Numbered from the stretch's first letter, positions 49,769 through 59,229 are shown. The stretch is 64,000 bases of DNA from Actinacidiphila bryophytorum (GCF_016916835.1 NZ_JAFFIX010000005.1:186001-250000); one strand, 5' to 3'. Notes: generated from the sequence alone by a model not told the origin. Program-made: numbers and translations.

Positions 49769-51075
49769 CGGGCGCCACCGAACCTTACGCGTACCGCCTC
49801 GCCGTGCGCGGGCAGGTCCTCGGCGTTCGCCAGCGTCACCACGTGCGGGGCGACCTCCGCGAGCGCGTCGCGGGAGTAGTCCACGACGTGGATGCCGCGC
49901 AGGAAGGACTGCACGGAAAGGCCCGAGGAGTGGCAGGCGCAGCCGCCGGTGGGCAGCACGTGGTTGGAGCCGGCGCAGTAGTCGCCGAGCGAGACCGGGG
50001 CGTGCGGGCCGACGAAGACGGCGCCGGCATTGCGCACCCGGGCGGCGACCGCGGCGGCGTCCTCGGTCTGGATCTCCAGGTGCTCGGCCGCGTAGGCGTC
50101 GACCACGGCCAGGCCCTGGTCGAGGGTGTCGACCAGCACGGTCGCGGACTGGCGGCCGGACAGGGCCGCGGTGATGCGCTCGCGGTGCTTGGCGGCGGCG
50201 ACCTGGACGTCCAGCTCCTTGTCGACCGCGTCGGCCAGCTCCGGCGAGGTGGTGACCAGGACCGCCGCGGCGAGCGTGTCGTGCTCGGCCTGGCTGATCA
50301 GGTCGGCGGCGACGAAGGCGGGGTCCGCGCTGTCGTCGGCGAGGATCGCGATCTCGGTCGGCCCGGCCTCGGCGTCGATGCCGACCCGGCCCTTGAGCAG
50401 CCGCTTGGCGGCGGCGACGTAGATGTTGCCGGGGCCTGTGACCAGGTTCACCGGGCGGCAGTCCTCGGTGCCGTAGGCGAACATCGCGACCGCCTGGGCG
50501 CCGCCGGCCGCGTACACCTCGGTCACGCCCAGCAGGGCACACGCGGCGAGGATCGCCGGGGCGGGCAGGCCGCCGGTCTCCTTCTGCGCGGGCGAGGCCA
50601 CCGCGATGCCCTCGACGCCCGCCTCCTGCGCGGGCACCACGTTCATCACAACGGAGGACGCGTAGGCGGCGAGCCCGCCGGGCACGTACAGCCCGACCCG
50701 CTCGACCGGCACCCAGCGCTCGGTGACCGTGCCGCCCGGCACCACCTGCGTGGTGACGTCCGTACGCCGCTGCTCGCGGTGCACGATCCTGGCCCGGCGC
50801 ACCGACTCCTCCAGCGCCGCCCTGACCGCGGGGTCCAGCTCGGCCAGCGCCGTGGTCAGCGCCTCCTGCGGCACCCGCAACGAGGCCGGGCGCACCCCGT
50901 CGAAGCGCTCCCCGTGGTCGAGCACCGCCACCGAGCCCCGATGGCGCACGTCCTCGCAGATCGGCCGCACCGCCTCCAGGGCGGCCTCCACGTCGAAGTC
51001 GGCACGGGGCAGCAGGTCGCGGTCGATACCGCCCTCGGGGAAGGCGGCGCCACGCAGATCGATTCGGGAGATCAC
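49765..51075 (-). CDS. hisD: Histidinol dehydrogenase
   Basis: 436-residue zinc enzyme that oxidises histidinol to histidine with two NAD. Landmarks are [64 protein letters not shown] (catalytic Glu/His region) and [11 protein letters not shown]. It is the first gene of the his operon. The GTG at 51073-51075 lies 7 nt after a -10-like TACACT; no proper Shine-Dalgarno spacing exists, so the operon mRNA may be leaderless. Confidence 0.95.
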   Translation of the reverse strand: MISRIDLRGAAFPEGGIDRDLLPRADFDVEAALEAVRPICEDVRHRGSVAVLDHGERFDGVRPASLRVPQEALTTALAELDPAVRAALEESVRRARIVHREQRRTDVTTQVVPGGTVTERWVPVERVGLYVPGGLAAYASSVVMNVVPAQEAGVEGIAVASPAQKETGGLPAPAILAACALLGVTEVYAAGGAQAVAMFAYGTEDCRPVNLVTGPGNIYVAAAKRLLKGRVGIDAEAGPTEIAILADDSADPAFVAADLISQAEHDTLAAAVLVTTSPELADAVDKELDVQVAAAKHRERITAALSGRQSATVLVDTLDQGLAVVDAYAAEHLEIQTEDAAAVAARVRNAGAVFVGPHAPVSLGDYCAGSNHVLPTGGCACHSSGLSVQSFLRGIHVVDYSRDALAEVAPHVVTLANAEDLPAHGEAVRVRFGGAR

Positions 51076-51082
51076 CCTGCCA

Positions 51083-51088
51083 AGTGTA
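51083..51088 (-). promoter_or_regulatory. Candidate -10 of a leaderless his operon promoter
   Basis: TACACT on the minus strand ends 7 nt before the hisD GTG, so transcription would start at or next to the start codon. No good -35 lies 16-19 bp upstream; the nearest TTGGAA is 21 bp away. Confidence 0.45.
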
Positions 51089-51213
51089 GAGACCCGGGTT
51101 TGTCCGGCGTTCCAAGGTTCCAGTCCGTGATACGCGGCCCGGAGCCGCACCGATACGCCGCTGTCGCCGCGACCCGCTACGGTGTGCCGCGCGACGACGG
51201 GGAGGGGAATCAC

Positions 51214-52821
51214 GTGGCCGAGGCGCCGGACGGGGCACCGCCGCAGGACTGGACGCCGGTGGAACAGCGCATGTGGCGGGCCTTCAGGGAGGGCCGCACC
51301 TGCGATCTGCGCACCGGGCACGCCGACCGGGACGACCCTCCCCCGTGGCTGCGCACGGGGGCACCCCCGACAGGTCCCGAGTGGGGCGCCGAGCGCACGG
51401 TACGCGCCCAGGCCGTCGCGGAACTGCTGCTCGACGGGCCGCCCCCGGTGCCCGGCCGGGTCACCGCGCTCAAACTCGCCGGGGTGCGCATCACCGGGCG
51501 CCTGATGCTCTCCGGCGGCACCGTGGCCCCCTACGTGCAGCTCGACGACTGCTGCTTCGACGAGCCGCTGATGCTGCAGGAGTGCCGGGTCGGCAGCATG
51601 CGCATGGTGCGCTGCCGCATGCCCAGGATCGACGCGGCCAGGCTCCAGGTCGGCGGCGACCTGCACCTGCCGCAGTGCCTGGTCACCGGCGGGATACGGA
51701 TGGCCGACGCGCAGATAGGCACCGACCTCCTGCTCAACCAGATCACCGTGCGGCGCGGTCGCGCCGCCCAGGCCTTCGCCGCCGACGGGCTCACCGTCGG
51801 ACAGGACGTGGACGCCGAGCTCATCGACGTCACCGGGGAGTTCAGCCTGCGCAGCGCACGGGTCGGCGGGCGGCTCAGCCTCCGCGGCGCCACCCTGCGC
51901 AACCCCGGCGGACGGCAGGCGCTCAATGCGGCCCGCATCACCGTCGAGCACACCCTGTACCTGTCCGGCGGGTGGAACGCGATGGCCGCGGGCAGCAGCT
52001 CAGCGCCGCCCCCCGAGGGCGTCACCGTACGGGACTTCACCTGCCACGGCGGGCTGCGGCTCGACGACGGGCGGTTCGGCAACGCGGTCATCATCAGCAG
52101 GGCGCGCTTCCTGCTCCAGGACGAGCAGCAGGTCTCACTGCGGCGCGTCCAGGCGCCGGAACTGTGCTTCACCGTGCCGCGGGCGCCCGAGGGCATGGTC
52201 GTGCTGTCCGGGGCGCGCATCGGCAAACTCACCGACGCGGCCGGGGCGTGGCCGTCGGCCGGGCGGCTGCGGATGACCGGTTTCAGCTACGACACCCTCA
52301 CACCGCTCGCCGAGTTCCCGCTGCGTGACCGGCTGGCCTGGCTCCAGGCGGCCACCCCCGAGTTCCGCCCGGAGCCGTACGAGCGGCTCGCGGCGGCGCT
52401 GCGGGCCGCGGGCGAGGACGCCGCCGCCCGCGAGGTGCTGCTCGCCCGGCAGCGGCGGCGCCGCGAGTCGCTCACCGCCGCGGGGCGGGTGTGGGGCTGG
52501 CTCCAGGACATCACCGTCGGCTACGGCTACCGGCCCGGGCGGGCCGCGGTCTGGATGGCGGTGCTCTGGGCGCTCGGCGCGGTCTACTTCGCCCTGCACC
52601 ACACGCCTCCCGCGGCGGACGCGGGCGGTTACCGGCCGCACTGGAGCCCGGCCCTCTACGCCCTCGACCTGCTGCTCCCGGTCATCGACCTGGGCCAGGA
52701 CAACGCGTGGCGCGAGACGGGCCTGGCCCAGTGGGTCGCCTCGCTCCTCACCCTCCTCGGCTGGATGCTCGCCACCACGGCCGCGGCCGGCGCCACACGC
52801 CTGCTGCGCAGGGGCTCCTGA
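51214..52821 (+). CDS. Uncharacterised membrane protein with beta-helix-like repeat domain
   Basis: 535-residue protein. The region from about 85 to 370 consists of short alternating strands with repeated L-x-L-S/x-G-A and V-x-G-x-L patterns ([30 protein letters not shown]), like pentapeptide-repeat or bactofilin-type beta-solenoids. A helical Arg-rich segment (about 400-440) follows, and two or three hydrophobic segments end the protein. Similar Streptomyces proteins are labelled membrane-associated oxidoreductase without a redox motif that I can see. GTG at 51214 has GGGAGGGG 6 nt upstream. Divergent from hisD. Confidence 0.78.
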   Translation: MAEAPDGAPPQDWTPVEQRMWRAFREGRTCDLRTGHADRDDPPPWLRTGAPPTGPEWGAERTVRAQAVAELLLDGPPPVPGRVTALKLAGVRITGRLMLSGGTVAPYVQLDDCCFDEPLMLQECRVGSMRMVRCRMPRIDAARLQVGGDLHLPQCLVTGGIRMADAQIGTDLLLNQITVRRGRAAQAFAADGLTVGQDVDAELIDVTGEFSLRSARVGGRLSLRGATLRNPGGRQALNAARITVEHTLYLSGGWNAMAAGSSSAPPPEGVTVRDFTCHGGLRLDDGRFGNAVIISRARFLLQDEQQVSLRRVQAPELCFTVPRAPEGMVVLSGARIGKLTDAAGAWPSAGRLRMTGFSYDTLTPLAEFPLRDRLAWLQAATPEFRPEPYERLAAALRAAGEDAAAREVLLARQRRRRESLTAAGRVWGWLQDITVGYGYRPGRAAVWMAVLWALGAVYFALHHTPPAADAGGYRPHWSPALYALDLLLPVIDLGQDNAWRETGLAQWVASLLTLLGWMLATTAAAGATRLLRRGS

Positions 52822-52884
52822 CCTCCCCGAGCTGCCCCGTCCGCCCGTCCCGGTACCTTCCCCCTGGGGGTGTCCTCCCGGCAG

Positions 52885-52985
52885 AGGGTGAGCTTCTTCA
52901 GGGACGCGGGGAACTGCCCGCCCGGCCCGGACGGCGGGAAAGCCGCGACGCCACTGCACGTGGCAATCACGCAGGGGCGGGGGAA
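52885..52985. repeat. Partial copy of the GC-rich repeat family
   Basis: GACGCGGGGAACTGC near 52903 and GTGGCAATCAC at 52960-52970 match cores of the repeat clusters at 33.8, 42.5 and 54.6 kb, with more divergence. It lies between two co-directional genes. Confidence 0.6.
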
Positions 52986-53026
52986 GTCGGAGACCCCCGA
53001 GGCGGGAGGCCTTACGCTGGCTGACT

Positions 53027-53746
53027 GTGACCGATCGGATTCCGCTCTTCCCCCTGGGTGCCACCCTCTTCCCCGGCCTCGTGCTCCCGCTGAACGTCTT
53101 CGAAGAGCGCTACCGCGCCCTGGTCGCGGATCTGCTCGCCCTCCCGGAAGACGCCCCGCGGCGGTTCGGCGTGGTCGCGATCAAGAACGGCCAGGAGGTC
53201 GCACCGACCGGCCAGGAAGGCCGGGCGGAAGGAGCCGCCGCGGGCCTGGGCGACGACCCGCTCGGCGCCCTGTACGGCGTCGGCTGCATCGCCGACGCCA
53301 CGGGCATCGCCGCCCGCGACGACGGCAGCTACGAACTCGTCGCCACCGGGCTGCTCCGCTTCAAGCTGCTCTCGATCGACACGGAAGGGCCGTATCTGAC
53401 CGCGGAGGTCGAGGAGGTCCAGGAGGACCCCGGCGGCGGCGCCGGCGCGCTGGCCTCCGAGGTGACGCGGGTCTTCGGCACCTATCAGAAGCGGCTGGCG
53501 GGCGCGCGGGAGCGCACACTGGCGCCCGGCCAGGAGTTCCCCGACGACCCCACCGTGCTGTCCTACCTGGTCGCCGCCGCGCTCATCGCCGAGACCCCGG
53601 TCAAGCAGGCGCTGCTCGAAGAGCCCGACAGCGCGGCCCGGCTCACCGCGGAACTGCGGCTGCTGCGCCGCGAGACGGCGGTCATCGAGAAGCTGCCGTC
53701 GCTGCCGGCGGTCGACCTGACCAGCCAGCCGATCAGTGCGAACTGA
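53027..53746 (+). CDS. LON peptidase substrate-binding domain protein
   Basis: 239-residue cytoplasmic protein consisting of the Lon N-terminal (substrate-binding, PUA-like) domain, without ATPase or protease parts. It starts TDRIPLFPLGATLFPGLVLPLNVFEERYRALV, as is typical. A helical C-terminus (about 140-239) follows. Function of stand-alone forms is unknown. GTG at 53027 has no close Shine-Dalgarno sequence, but TACGCT at 53013-53018 lies 8 nt upstream, suggesting leaderless initiation. The YbaK gene starts 5 nt after its stop. Confidence 0.9.
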   Translation: MTDRIPLFPLGATLFPGLVLPLNVFEERYRALVADLLALPEDAPRRFGVVAIKNGQEVAPTGQEGRAEGAAAGLGDDPLGALYGVGCIADATGIAARDDGSYELVATGLLRFKLLSIDTEGPYLTAEVEEVQEDPGGGAGALASEVTRVFGTYQKRLAGARERTLAPGQEFPDDPTVLSYLVAAALIAETPVKQALLEEPDSAARLTAELRLLRRETAVIEKLPSLPAVDLTSQPISAN

Positions 53747-53751
53747 CTGAC

Positions 53752-54252
53752 GTGGCGAAGAAGAAGAACGGCTCCGCCGGGGGGACTCCGGCGACCGTCG
53801 CCCTGGAGAAGGCGGGCGTCCCCTTCACCGTGCACGCGTACGTGCACGACCCCGCGTCGGGGCTGTCGTACGGCGACGAGGCCGCGGCCGCGCTCGGGAC
53901 GGGTCCCGAGCGCGTCTTCAAGACCTTGGTCGCCGAGGTCGACGGCGCCCTCACCGTCGCGGTCGTCCCCGTCGCCGGGTCGCTCGACCTCAAGGCGCTG
54001 GCCGCGGCGGTCGGCGGCAAGCGGGCGGTCATGGCCGACCCGGCCGACGCGGAACGGGCCACCGGGTACGTACGCGGCGGCATCTCGCCGCTGGGCCAGC
54101 GGCGCGCCCTCCCCACCGTCCTCGACGCCTCGGCGGCGGCCTTCCCGACGGTCTTCGTCTCCGCCGGCAAACGCGGCCTGGAGGTCGAGCTGCCCCCGCT
54201 CGCCCTCCAATCCCTGACCTCCGCCACCGTGGCGGGCATTGCCCGCCCTTAG
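53752..54252 (+). CDS. ybaK: YbaK-type Cys-tRNA(Pro)/aminoacyl-tRNA deacylase
   Basis: 166-residue editing enzyme that hydrolyses mischarged Cys-tRNA(Pro). Family features include the N-terminal TPATVALEKAGVPFTVHAY, the core KTLVAEVDGALTVAVVPVAGSLDLKALAAAVGGKRAVMA, and GGISPLGQRRALPTVLD. Length is normal. Its stop codon TAG is made of the TA target dinucleotide plus the first G of a MITE, so the last codons may have been slightly altered by insertion. It probably shares a transcript with the LON-domain gene. Confidence 0.92.
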   Translation: MAKKKNGSAGGTPATVALEKAGVPFTVHAYVHDPASGLSYGDEAAAALGTGPERVFKTLVAEVDGALTVAVVPVAGSLDLKALAAAVGGKRAVMADPADAERATGYVRGGISPLGQRRALPTVLDASAAAFPTVFVSAGKRGLEVELPPLALQSLTSATVAGIARP

Positions 54253-54426
54253 GCCGTGTTGTGGAAGTCCCGCCTGCCCCGCGACGCCTGGCACGCACGC
54301 TCGCTGCGTTGTCGGAGTCGTCCGAGCAGGCCCACTACGAGGACGACCCTCCGCCTTGCGATCGCACGCACCGGACGCCGCGGGGCCCGCCCTGTGGGCG
54401 GACGGCGCTACTTCCAAAACACGGCC
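54252..54426. mobile_element. 175-bp MITE with 17-bp terminal inverted repeats and TA duplication
   Basis: The left end (54252-54268, GGCCGTGTTGTGGAAGT) and the right end (54410-54426) are inverted repeats matching at 16 of 17 bases. The element is flanked by TA on both sides (54250-54251 and 54427-54428), the target-site duplication typical of IS630/mariner-type elements. The 141-bp interior has no open frame of note and contains short palindromes. No transposase gene is in the window, so it would need help in trans. Confidence 0.8.
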
Positions 54427-54469
54427 TAGCCCCCTCGCCGCCCGGTGAGCAGCTGCTCCCACAGTTCCC

Positions 54470-54800
54470 CGCGCCCCTCTTCGCTTGCCCTCTGCGACAG
54501 GGCCGGGACACCCGGGGCGCGGGTCGCCGCCGCCCCAAGGGGACTCCCCGCCCCGGCCCCCCGGCCCCCCGGCCGGTGGAGGGCTGAGCGCGCAGTTCCC
54601 CGCGCCCCTGAAAAACGCTCGCCCTCCGTCACAGAGGGCACCCCTCAGGGGCGCGGGGAACGGCGCGACAAGCCCCCACCGGGCGCGCGGGTCGTCACCG
54701 GCCCGAAGGGGCTCTTCGGTCCGTGCCGGACCACCGGCCGGCGGTGGGTTGCGCGCCCGCGCGGCGGCAGCCGCAGACCGGATGCAGGCCCGCGCCCCTG
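54470..54800. repeat. GC-rich repeat cluster beside the MITE
   Basis: GCGCGCAGTTCCCCGCGCCC at 54588 onward and its inverse near 54645-54665 form an inverted pair around a short loop. The 47-bp module GGGTCGTCACC to GGACCACC at 54689-54735 is almost the same as two copies in the trpC-trpM gap. CGCGCCCCTGAAAACGCT recurs at 54791. No gene is seen from 54253 to 54862. Confidence 0.8.
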
Positions 54801-54862
54801 AAAACGCTTGCCGCCCGGCGGAAGGCCGGCCCAGGGCGGGAGCGAACCCGCCCCCGGAGGGG

Positions 54863-55546
54863 CTATTCGTCGTGGGGTGGCGGCGGGGGCGCCGACGGGG
54901 TGGGCGGGGGCGCGGCGGGAGGGGTCCATGCCGGGTAGGCGGACTTGGCACCCGGGGCATCAGGTTCCCGGGGGCCGAAGGCCGAGGTCAGCACGAGGTG
55001 GACGACCATGGCCGCGATCGGCCACGCGACAAGCGCGGACTTGGCCCGGAGTTCGAGCGGGGCGTCGAAGACGACCTTCGGGCCGACCGCGGTGGCGTGG
55101 GCCACGATGTCGGTGTCGGGGCCGAGCCAGACGCCGAGGCGCCAGCCGACGAGGGAGGCGAGGACACCGCCGGCCGCGAGGCCGAGGACGACGCCGATCC
55201 CGCCGCGCCGGTAGCGCCAGAAGACCGTGGCGGCGGTCAGGATGCCGAGCCCCGCGGCGATGAGCGCGAACGTGCCGTCGCCGCCGATCGCCTCCTCCCC
55301 CTCGGTGTCCTTGAGGTAGACCGCCCGGCCGTCGGAGACCAGCGGCACCCGGGGGGACAGCCACAGCCAGAGCAGGCCGAGGCCGACACCGCAGACGGTG
55401 ACCAGGAGTGCGACGAGCGCGCCGCGGCGGACCTCGGAGAGCACCGCCTTGGTGCGGTCCTCGCCCTGGTCCGGTCCCGACGCCCCTGAGCCCGGGTAGG
55501 GGGGCAGGTGGGACGAGTGGTCGTGGGGAGTCAGGGGAGCGGTCAC
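54863..55546 (-). CDS. DUF2567-like membrane protein
   Basis: 227-residue membrane protein with a hydrophilic N-terminus (1-38), four hydrophobic segments (about 42-64, 90-110, 117-142 and 170-188) and a proline-rich C-terminal tail ending PPPPPHDE. It resembles DUF2567 proteins of actinomycetes; function unknown. GTG at 55546. It lies directly downstream of the ABC exporter genes and may be cotranscribed. Confidence 0.75.
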   Translation of the reverse strand: MTAPLTPHDHSSHLPPYPGSGASGPDQGEDRTKAVLSEVRRGALVALLVTVCGVGLGLLWLWLSPRVPLVSDGRAVYLKDTEGEEAIGGDGTFALIAAGLGILTAATVFWRYRRGGIGVVLGLAAGGVLASLVGWRLGVWLGPDTDIVAHATAVGPKVVFDAPLELRAKSALVAWPIAAMVVHLVLTSAFGPREPDAPGAKSAYPAWTPPAAPPPTPSAPPPPPHDE

Positions 55547-55580
55547 CTGCCCATCGTGCCAGGTGCGGGCGCGGGATGCC

Positions 55581-56408
55581 TCACCGGCAGGCTGCCCTGC
55601 GGTAGGCCCAGGTGGCGACGGCCAGCGAGGCGACGCCGACGGCGGCGCACACGGACAGGTCGCCGGCGACGGCGGCCCAGTCGGTTCCCGCGCTGCCGCC
55701 CAGCGTGCGGGCGAAGGCCTCGACGCCGTAGGTGGAGGGCAGCAGGTCGCGTACCCAGCCGACGGGCGCGGGCAGGTGCGAGGCGGGCAGCACGCCGAGG
55801 AGCAGGGCCGCGGACATGCCGAGCTGCCCGAAGAGCGTGGCGATCTCCTGCCGGGGTGCGAGCAGCCCGAGTGCGGCGCCGAGCCCGGACAGGGCGGCGC
55901 CGGCGAGCGGGATGACCACGGCGAGCACCCACAGCGTGGTGAGCGTGAGGTGGAAGAGCACGCACCCGACGAGCGCGGTGAGCAGTGTGCCGGGCACGGT
56001 GAAGGACGCGTAGGCGCCGGCCGCGCCGAGTACGACGGCGGCGGGCGGCACGGGCAGGGTGGCGTAGTGGTCGAGGCCGCCGGAGGCCCGTAGCTGCCCG
56101 AAGTACTGGGCGAGCAGGTTGAGGGCGACGAAGGCGACCACGAGGACGCTGGAGCCGGCGACGACGGCCCGTGCGGCCTCTCCGTCGCCCGCTTCGACGA
56201 CCCCGCGCATCATGACCATGATCCCGACGGACTGGAAGGTCGCGACGAACAGCAGCGGGATGCGGGCGACCCGGGCGCGGGAGAGCTGCGCCCGGTAGAC
56301 GGCGGCGAAGGCGGAGCCCATCCGGGCGCGGGGCGCGAGCGGTGCGGGCGCGGGAGGGGGCGCGGCGGGGCGGGACTCGCGGCCGGGCACCCGGATCTGC
56401 GTGGTCAT
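55581..56408 (-). CDS. ABC-2 type exporter permease
   Basis: 275-residue membrane protein with six hydrophobic segments after a Pro/Ala-rich cytoplasmic N-terminus (1-30). The conserved ABC-2 region is near the end (LPASHLPAPVGWVRDLLPSTYGVEAFARTL). It forms the exporter channel with the ATPase encoded just upstream, whose stop it overlaps by 4 nt. The substrate (drug, lipid or other) cannot be told. Confidence 0.88.
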   Translation of the reverse strand: MTTQIRVPGRESRPAAPPPAPAPLAPRARMGSAFAAVYRAQLSRARVARIPLLFVATFQSVGIMVMMRGVVEAGDGEAARAVVAGSSVLVVAFVALNLLAQYFGQLRASGGLDHYATLPVPPAAVVLGAAGAYASFTVPGTLLTALVGCVLFHLTLTTLWVLAVVIPLAGAALSGLGAALGLLAPRQEIATLFGQLGMSAALLLGVLPASHLPAPVGWVRDLLPSTYGVEAFARTLGGSAGTDWAAVAGDLSVCAAVGVASLAVATWAYRRAACR

Positions 56409-57469
56409 GCCTTCACCAGGCCCTTCGCACGGCCGCCGAGGGCCAGGTAGACGTCTTCGAGGCTGGGGGTGGCGAGGGTGAAGTCGTCCAGGGCCGCGTA
56501 GCCGGGTCCCGAGGTGAGGGCCGCGACGGTGCTGCGGGCGCGGTCGTGCGGCAGGCGCAGGGTCCAGCGGCGCCCCGAGATGTCGGCGAGCGGCTTGAGC
56601 GCGGCGATCTCCGGCAGGTCGAGCGGCGGATCCGCGCGCCACACGAGGTCCAGGCGCACCTCGTCGGCGACCAGGGCGCGCAGCCCTGCGGGGGTGTCGC
56701 AGGCGATGACCCGGCCCTGGTCGAGGACGGCGACCCGGTCGAGCACGGTCTCGGCCTCGATGACGTTGTGGGTGACCAGCAGCACGGTGGTGCCGTTCTC
56801 GGCCCTGCGGCGGCCGAGTGCGGCCCATACGGCCCTGCGGGCGACGGGGTCCATACCGGTGGTGGGCTCGTCGAGGACCAGGACGGGCCGCTCGCCCACG
56901 AGGGTGGCGGCGAAGCAGGCCAGGCGGCGCTGGCCGCCGGAGAGCCGCTTGATGGGGCGGGAGGCGATCGGGGCGAGTTCGAGTTCGTCCAGGACGGCGT
57001 CCCTGGCGGCGCGGGCGGCCGCGGCGTCCAGGCCGCGCAGCCGGCCGGTGGTCTCGGCGGCGAGCGAGACGGTCAGCTCGTCCAGCGCGGTGGACTCCTG
57101 GCCGAGGTAGCCGATGAGCCGGGCGGCCCGGTCGGGGTGGCGCACGAGGTCGTGGCCGAGCACGTCGATGCTGCCCGCGTCGGGCCGCAGCAGGCCGGTG
57201 AGCTGGCGTACGAGCGTGGTCTTGCCCGCACCGTTGGGGCCGAGGATGCCGAACAGCTCGCCGCGCGCGACGTCGAGGTCGATGCCGTCGCTGGCCCTGA
57301 CGGCGGCGGGACCGGCCGCGGGCACTGCGGCGGGGCCGCGGCGGCGCAGCCCGGGGCGGCGCGTGCCTGAGCCGGCCGGGTACGTCCTGATCAGTCCGCG
57401 GACGGTGCACACCGTGTCGCGGACCGCGGCGCCCGCCGGGGGCGCCTGGTCCTCCGTGCCCGTGTTCAC
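56405..57469 (-). CDS. ABC-2 type exporter ATP-binding protein
   Basis: 354-residue ATPase. Walker A is GPNGAGKTT, the signature is LSGGQRRLACFAATLV, Walker B is VLVLDEPTTGMDP, and the switch His is in LLVTHNVIEAE. An additional linker (about residues 35-60) and a C-terminal extension of about 90 residues (LDLVWRADPPLDLPEI onward) resemble DrrA-type exporters. GTG at 57469 has no Shine-Dalgarno sequence; TAGTCT lies 8 nt upstream, suggesting a leaderless transcript. Confidence 0.9.
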   Translation of the reverse strand: MNTGTEDQAPPAGAAVRDTVCTVRGLIRTYPAGSGTRRPGLRRRGPAAVPAAGPAAVRASDGIDLDVARGELFGILGPNGAGKTTLVRQLTGLLRPDAGSIDVLGHDLVRHPDRAARLIGYLGQESTALDELTVSLAAETTGRLRGLDAAAARAARDAVLDELELAPIASRPIKRLSGGQRRLACFAATLVGERPVLVLDEPTTGMDPVARRAVWAALGRRRAENGTTVLLVTHNVIEAETVLDRVAVLDQGRVIACDTPAGLRALVADEVRLDLVWRADPPLDLPEIAALKPLADISGRRWTLRLPHDRARSTVAALTSGPGYAALDDFTLATPSLEDVYLALGGRAKGLVKA

Positions 57470-57522
57470 GAGGATCGAGACTACGCGGCGCGGGCGGCTC
57501 GTGCCGCAACGGGGGGTTGTGA

Positions 57523-58779
57523 TCAGTCGCCGTTCTGCGTGTGGTCCATGCCGGTGCGGGCGTCGACCTCGCGCCAGAACCCGGCCCTGATCGCGTACCG
57601 GTCGTGTTCGTCGATCTGGTCGTCCTTGTGGGCGAGCAGGCCGAAGCGGGCGGCGTACCGCAGCAGCTCGCCGTCGATGCGGTGCGGGACCCGCGGGTAG
57701 TGCGTGGAGAGCACCTGGAGCTGGCCGGGGTCGGTGAGGCGGGCGGTCCAGCGGCGGGCGAAGACCTGGCCGACCTCGTAGGGGTCGCCGCTGACCGCGG
57801 TGATGTCGGCCTCGCGGTCGGCCCAGCGCTGCTCGGCGGTGGTCAGCTGGGCCAGTGTGGGCAGGCCGCTGGTGTCGGGCACGTCGGGGCCGCCTGCGCT
57901 GCCCTTGTCGGCCCAGCTCTTGTCGGAGGACCAGCGCAGGGTGGCGTTGCCCGCGGGGTGCCCGGCGGCGGGCGCGGACGGGTGCGGCTTGCCGAGGCCC
58001 GCCAGGTCCTTGGGGGTGGGTACGCCCTTGCCGCCGTTGCCGGCCGGCTCCTCCGGCTCGGTGTCGGGCGCGGTGCCGTTCTGCTCGGGGTGCGAGGGGT
58101 GGGCGGTGTGGGCGGTGTGCGGCTCCTGGGTGGGCGCCCCCGCGGAGGACTCGGGCAGCGGCGCGGCGAGGATCGCGACGATCTCCGGGCCGATCTCGGG
58201 CCGTGCGGTGTTCGCGGGCGGGCAGACGCCGTCCCTGGAGATGATCGCGGTGGTGATCCACTCGCGGTCCAGCACGCGGCGCTCGTCGGCCTCGGCGACG
58301 AGGTCCTCGGACTGGTTGTAGTCGCCGTCGGCGGCCTGTACGGCCCACAGGTGGACGGCGACGCCGTGCTCCTTGGCGGACATCATGCCGGGCAGCAGGT
58401 CGCCGTCGCCGGTGACCAGGACGATGTCGGAGCAGGCCCGGTTGCGGGCGAGTTCCGACAGTTCCGCGTGCATGGCGGCGTCGACGCCCTTCTGCGCCCA
58501 GCGCCCGTCCGTGCGGGTGAGCGCGCCGAGCCGTACGGTCACCCGGGGCATCACCCGCAGCCTGCGGTGCTCGGGTTGCGGAACCCGGTCGGGTGCGCCG
58601 TCGAACCAGTAGATCCGCAGCAGCGGCTGGCCCGTCTCGCGTTCCGCCCTTTCCCGCAGGCCAGCCACGATACGGGCATGATCGACGACGATCCGGGAAC
58701 GCGACGGTTCACCGGCCAGAAGGCTTGCTGCTGCGCCCAGTAGGTATCCGGCGTCCACCAGGACGACGCAGCGGTCCAT
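57523..58779 (-). CDS. NYN-domain (PIN-like) putative ribonuclease
   Basis: 418-residue cytoplasmic protein. The N-terminal NYN domain (1-170) has the PIN-type acidic residues in CVVLVDAGYLLGAAA, KGVDAAMHAELSELA and DIVLVTGDGDLLPGM, consistent with metal-dependent RNA cleavage. A low-complexity Pro/Ala/Gly linker (about 210-290) joins a helical C-terminal region (about 305-415). The RNA target is unknown. The ATG has AGAGGT 5 nt upstream. Confidence 0.88.
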   Translation of the reverse strand: MDRCVVLVDAGYLLGAAASLLAGEPSRSRIVVDHARIVAGLRERAERETGQPLLRIYWFDGAPDRVPQPEHRRLRVMPRVTVRLGALTRTDGRWAQKGVDAAMHAELSELARNRACSDIVLVTGDGDLLPGMMSAKEHGVAVHLWAVQAADGDYNQSEDLVAEADERRVLDREWITTAIISRDGVCPPANTARPEIGPEIVAILAAPLPESSAGAPTQEPHTAHTAHPSHPEQNGTAPDTEPEEPAGNGGKGVPTPKDLAGLGKPHPSAPAAGHPAGNATLRWSSDKSWADKGSAGGPDVPDTSGLPTLAQLTTAEQRWADREADITAVSGDPYEVGQVFARRWTARLTDPGQLQVLSTHYPRVPHRIDGELLRYAARFGLLAHKDDQIDEHDRYAIRAGFWREVDARTGMDHTQNGD

Positions 58780-59052
58780 ATCGCACCTCTTCCGGTCGCC
58801 CCCTCGGTCCTGAATACCCTCAGGTTCCCCCGAGTCTGCCCGAATGCCGGGGCGTTATGAGCTGGAACACGATCTTCGGCGTGGCGGTCGTGCCATTTCA
58901 GTCACGCCCATCCCGTCAACTGCCCGAAATGCGCGCTTCGTACTCCCGTGCAAATCTGATGGCGGCCGCTCGGCCACGAGGCCCGCGGGGGCGCCAAGCC
59001 CGCCGCGTGGCAGGCCCTTCGGCCGACATCCCCTCATCAGGAAGGCACGACA

Positions 59053-59229
59053 GTGGCTAAGAACCGTAACCAGAACCAGAACCGCCGGCCCGAGCAGCAC
59101 CAGGACCAGCAGCGCAACTCCGCCATGGAGGCGCAGGAGCACGAGCGCAGCCAGCAGGCGGAAGAGCGCGTGATGCCGACGGCCACCCAGGTCTCGCGCA
59201 AGCAGCAGAAGCGGTTCGGCCACAACTGA
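59053..59229 (+). CDS. Small Gln/Asn/Arg-rich protein
   Basis: 58-residue hydrophilic protein (VAKNRNQNQNRRPEQHQDQQ at the start, QVSRKQQKRFGHN at the end), probably mostly disordered or helical. The GTG at 59053 has AGGAAGG 7 nt upstream and a strong terminator follows the stop, so it looks like a real stand-alone gene. Function unknown. Similar small proteins occur near dnaE in streptomycetes as far as I recall. Confidence 0.75.
   Translation: MAKNRNQNQNRRPEQHQDQQRNSAMEAQEHERSQQAEERVMPTATQVSRKQQKRFGHN

Noticed and set aside
47094-49778. Long alternative minus-strand frames across hisH, hisB and hisC
   Set aside because: They are out-of-frame shadows with Arg/Ala/Gly-rich products and no family motifs.
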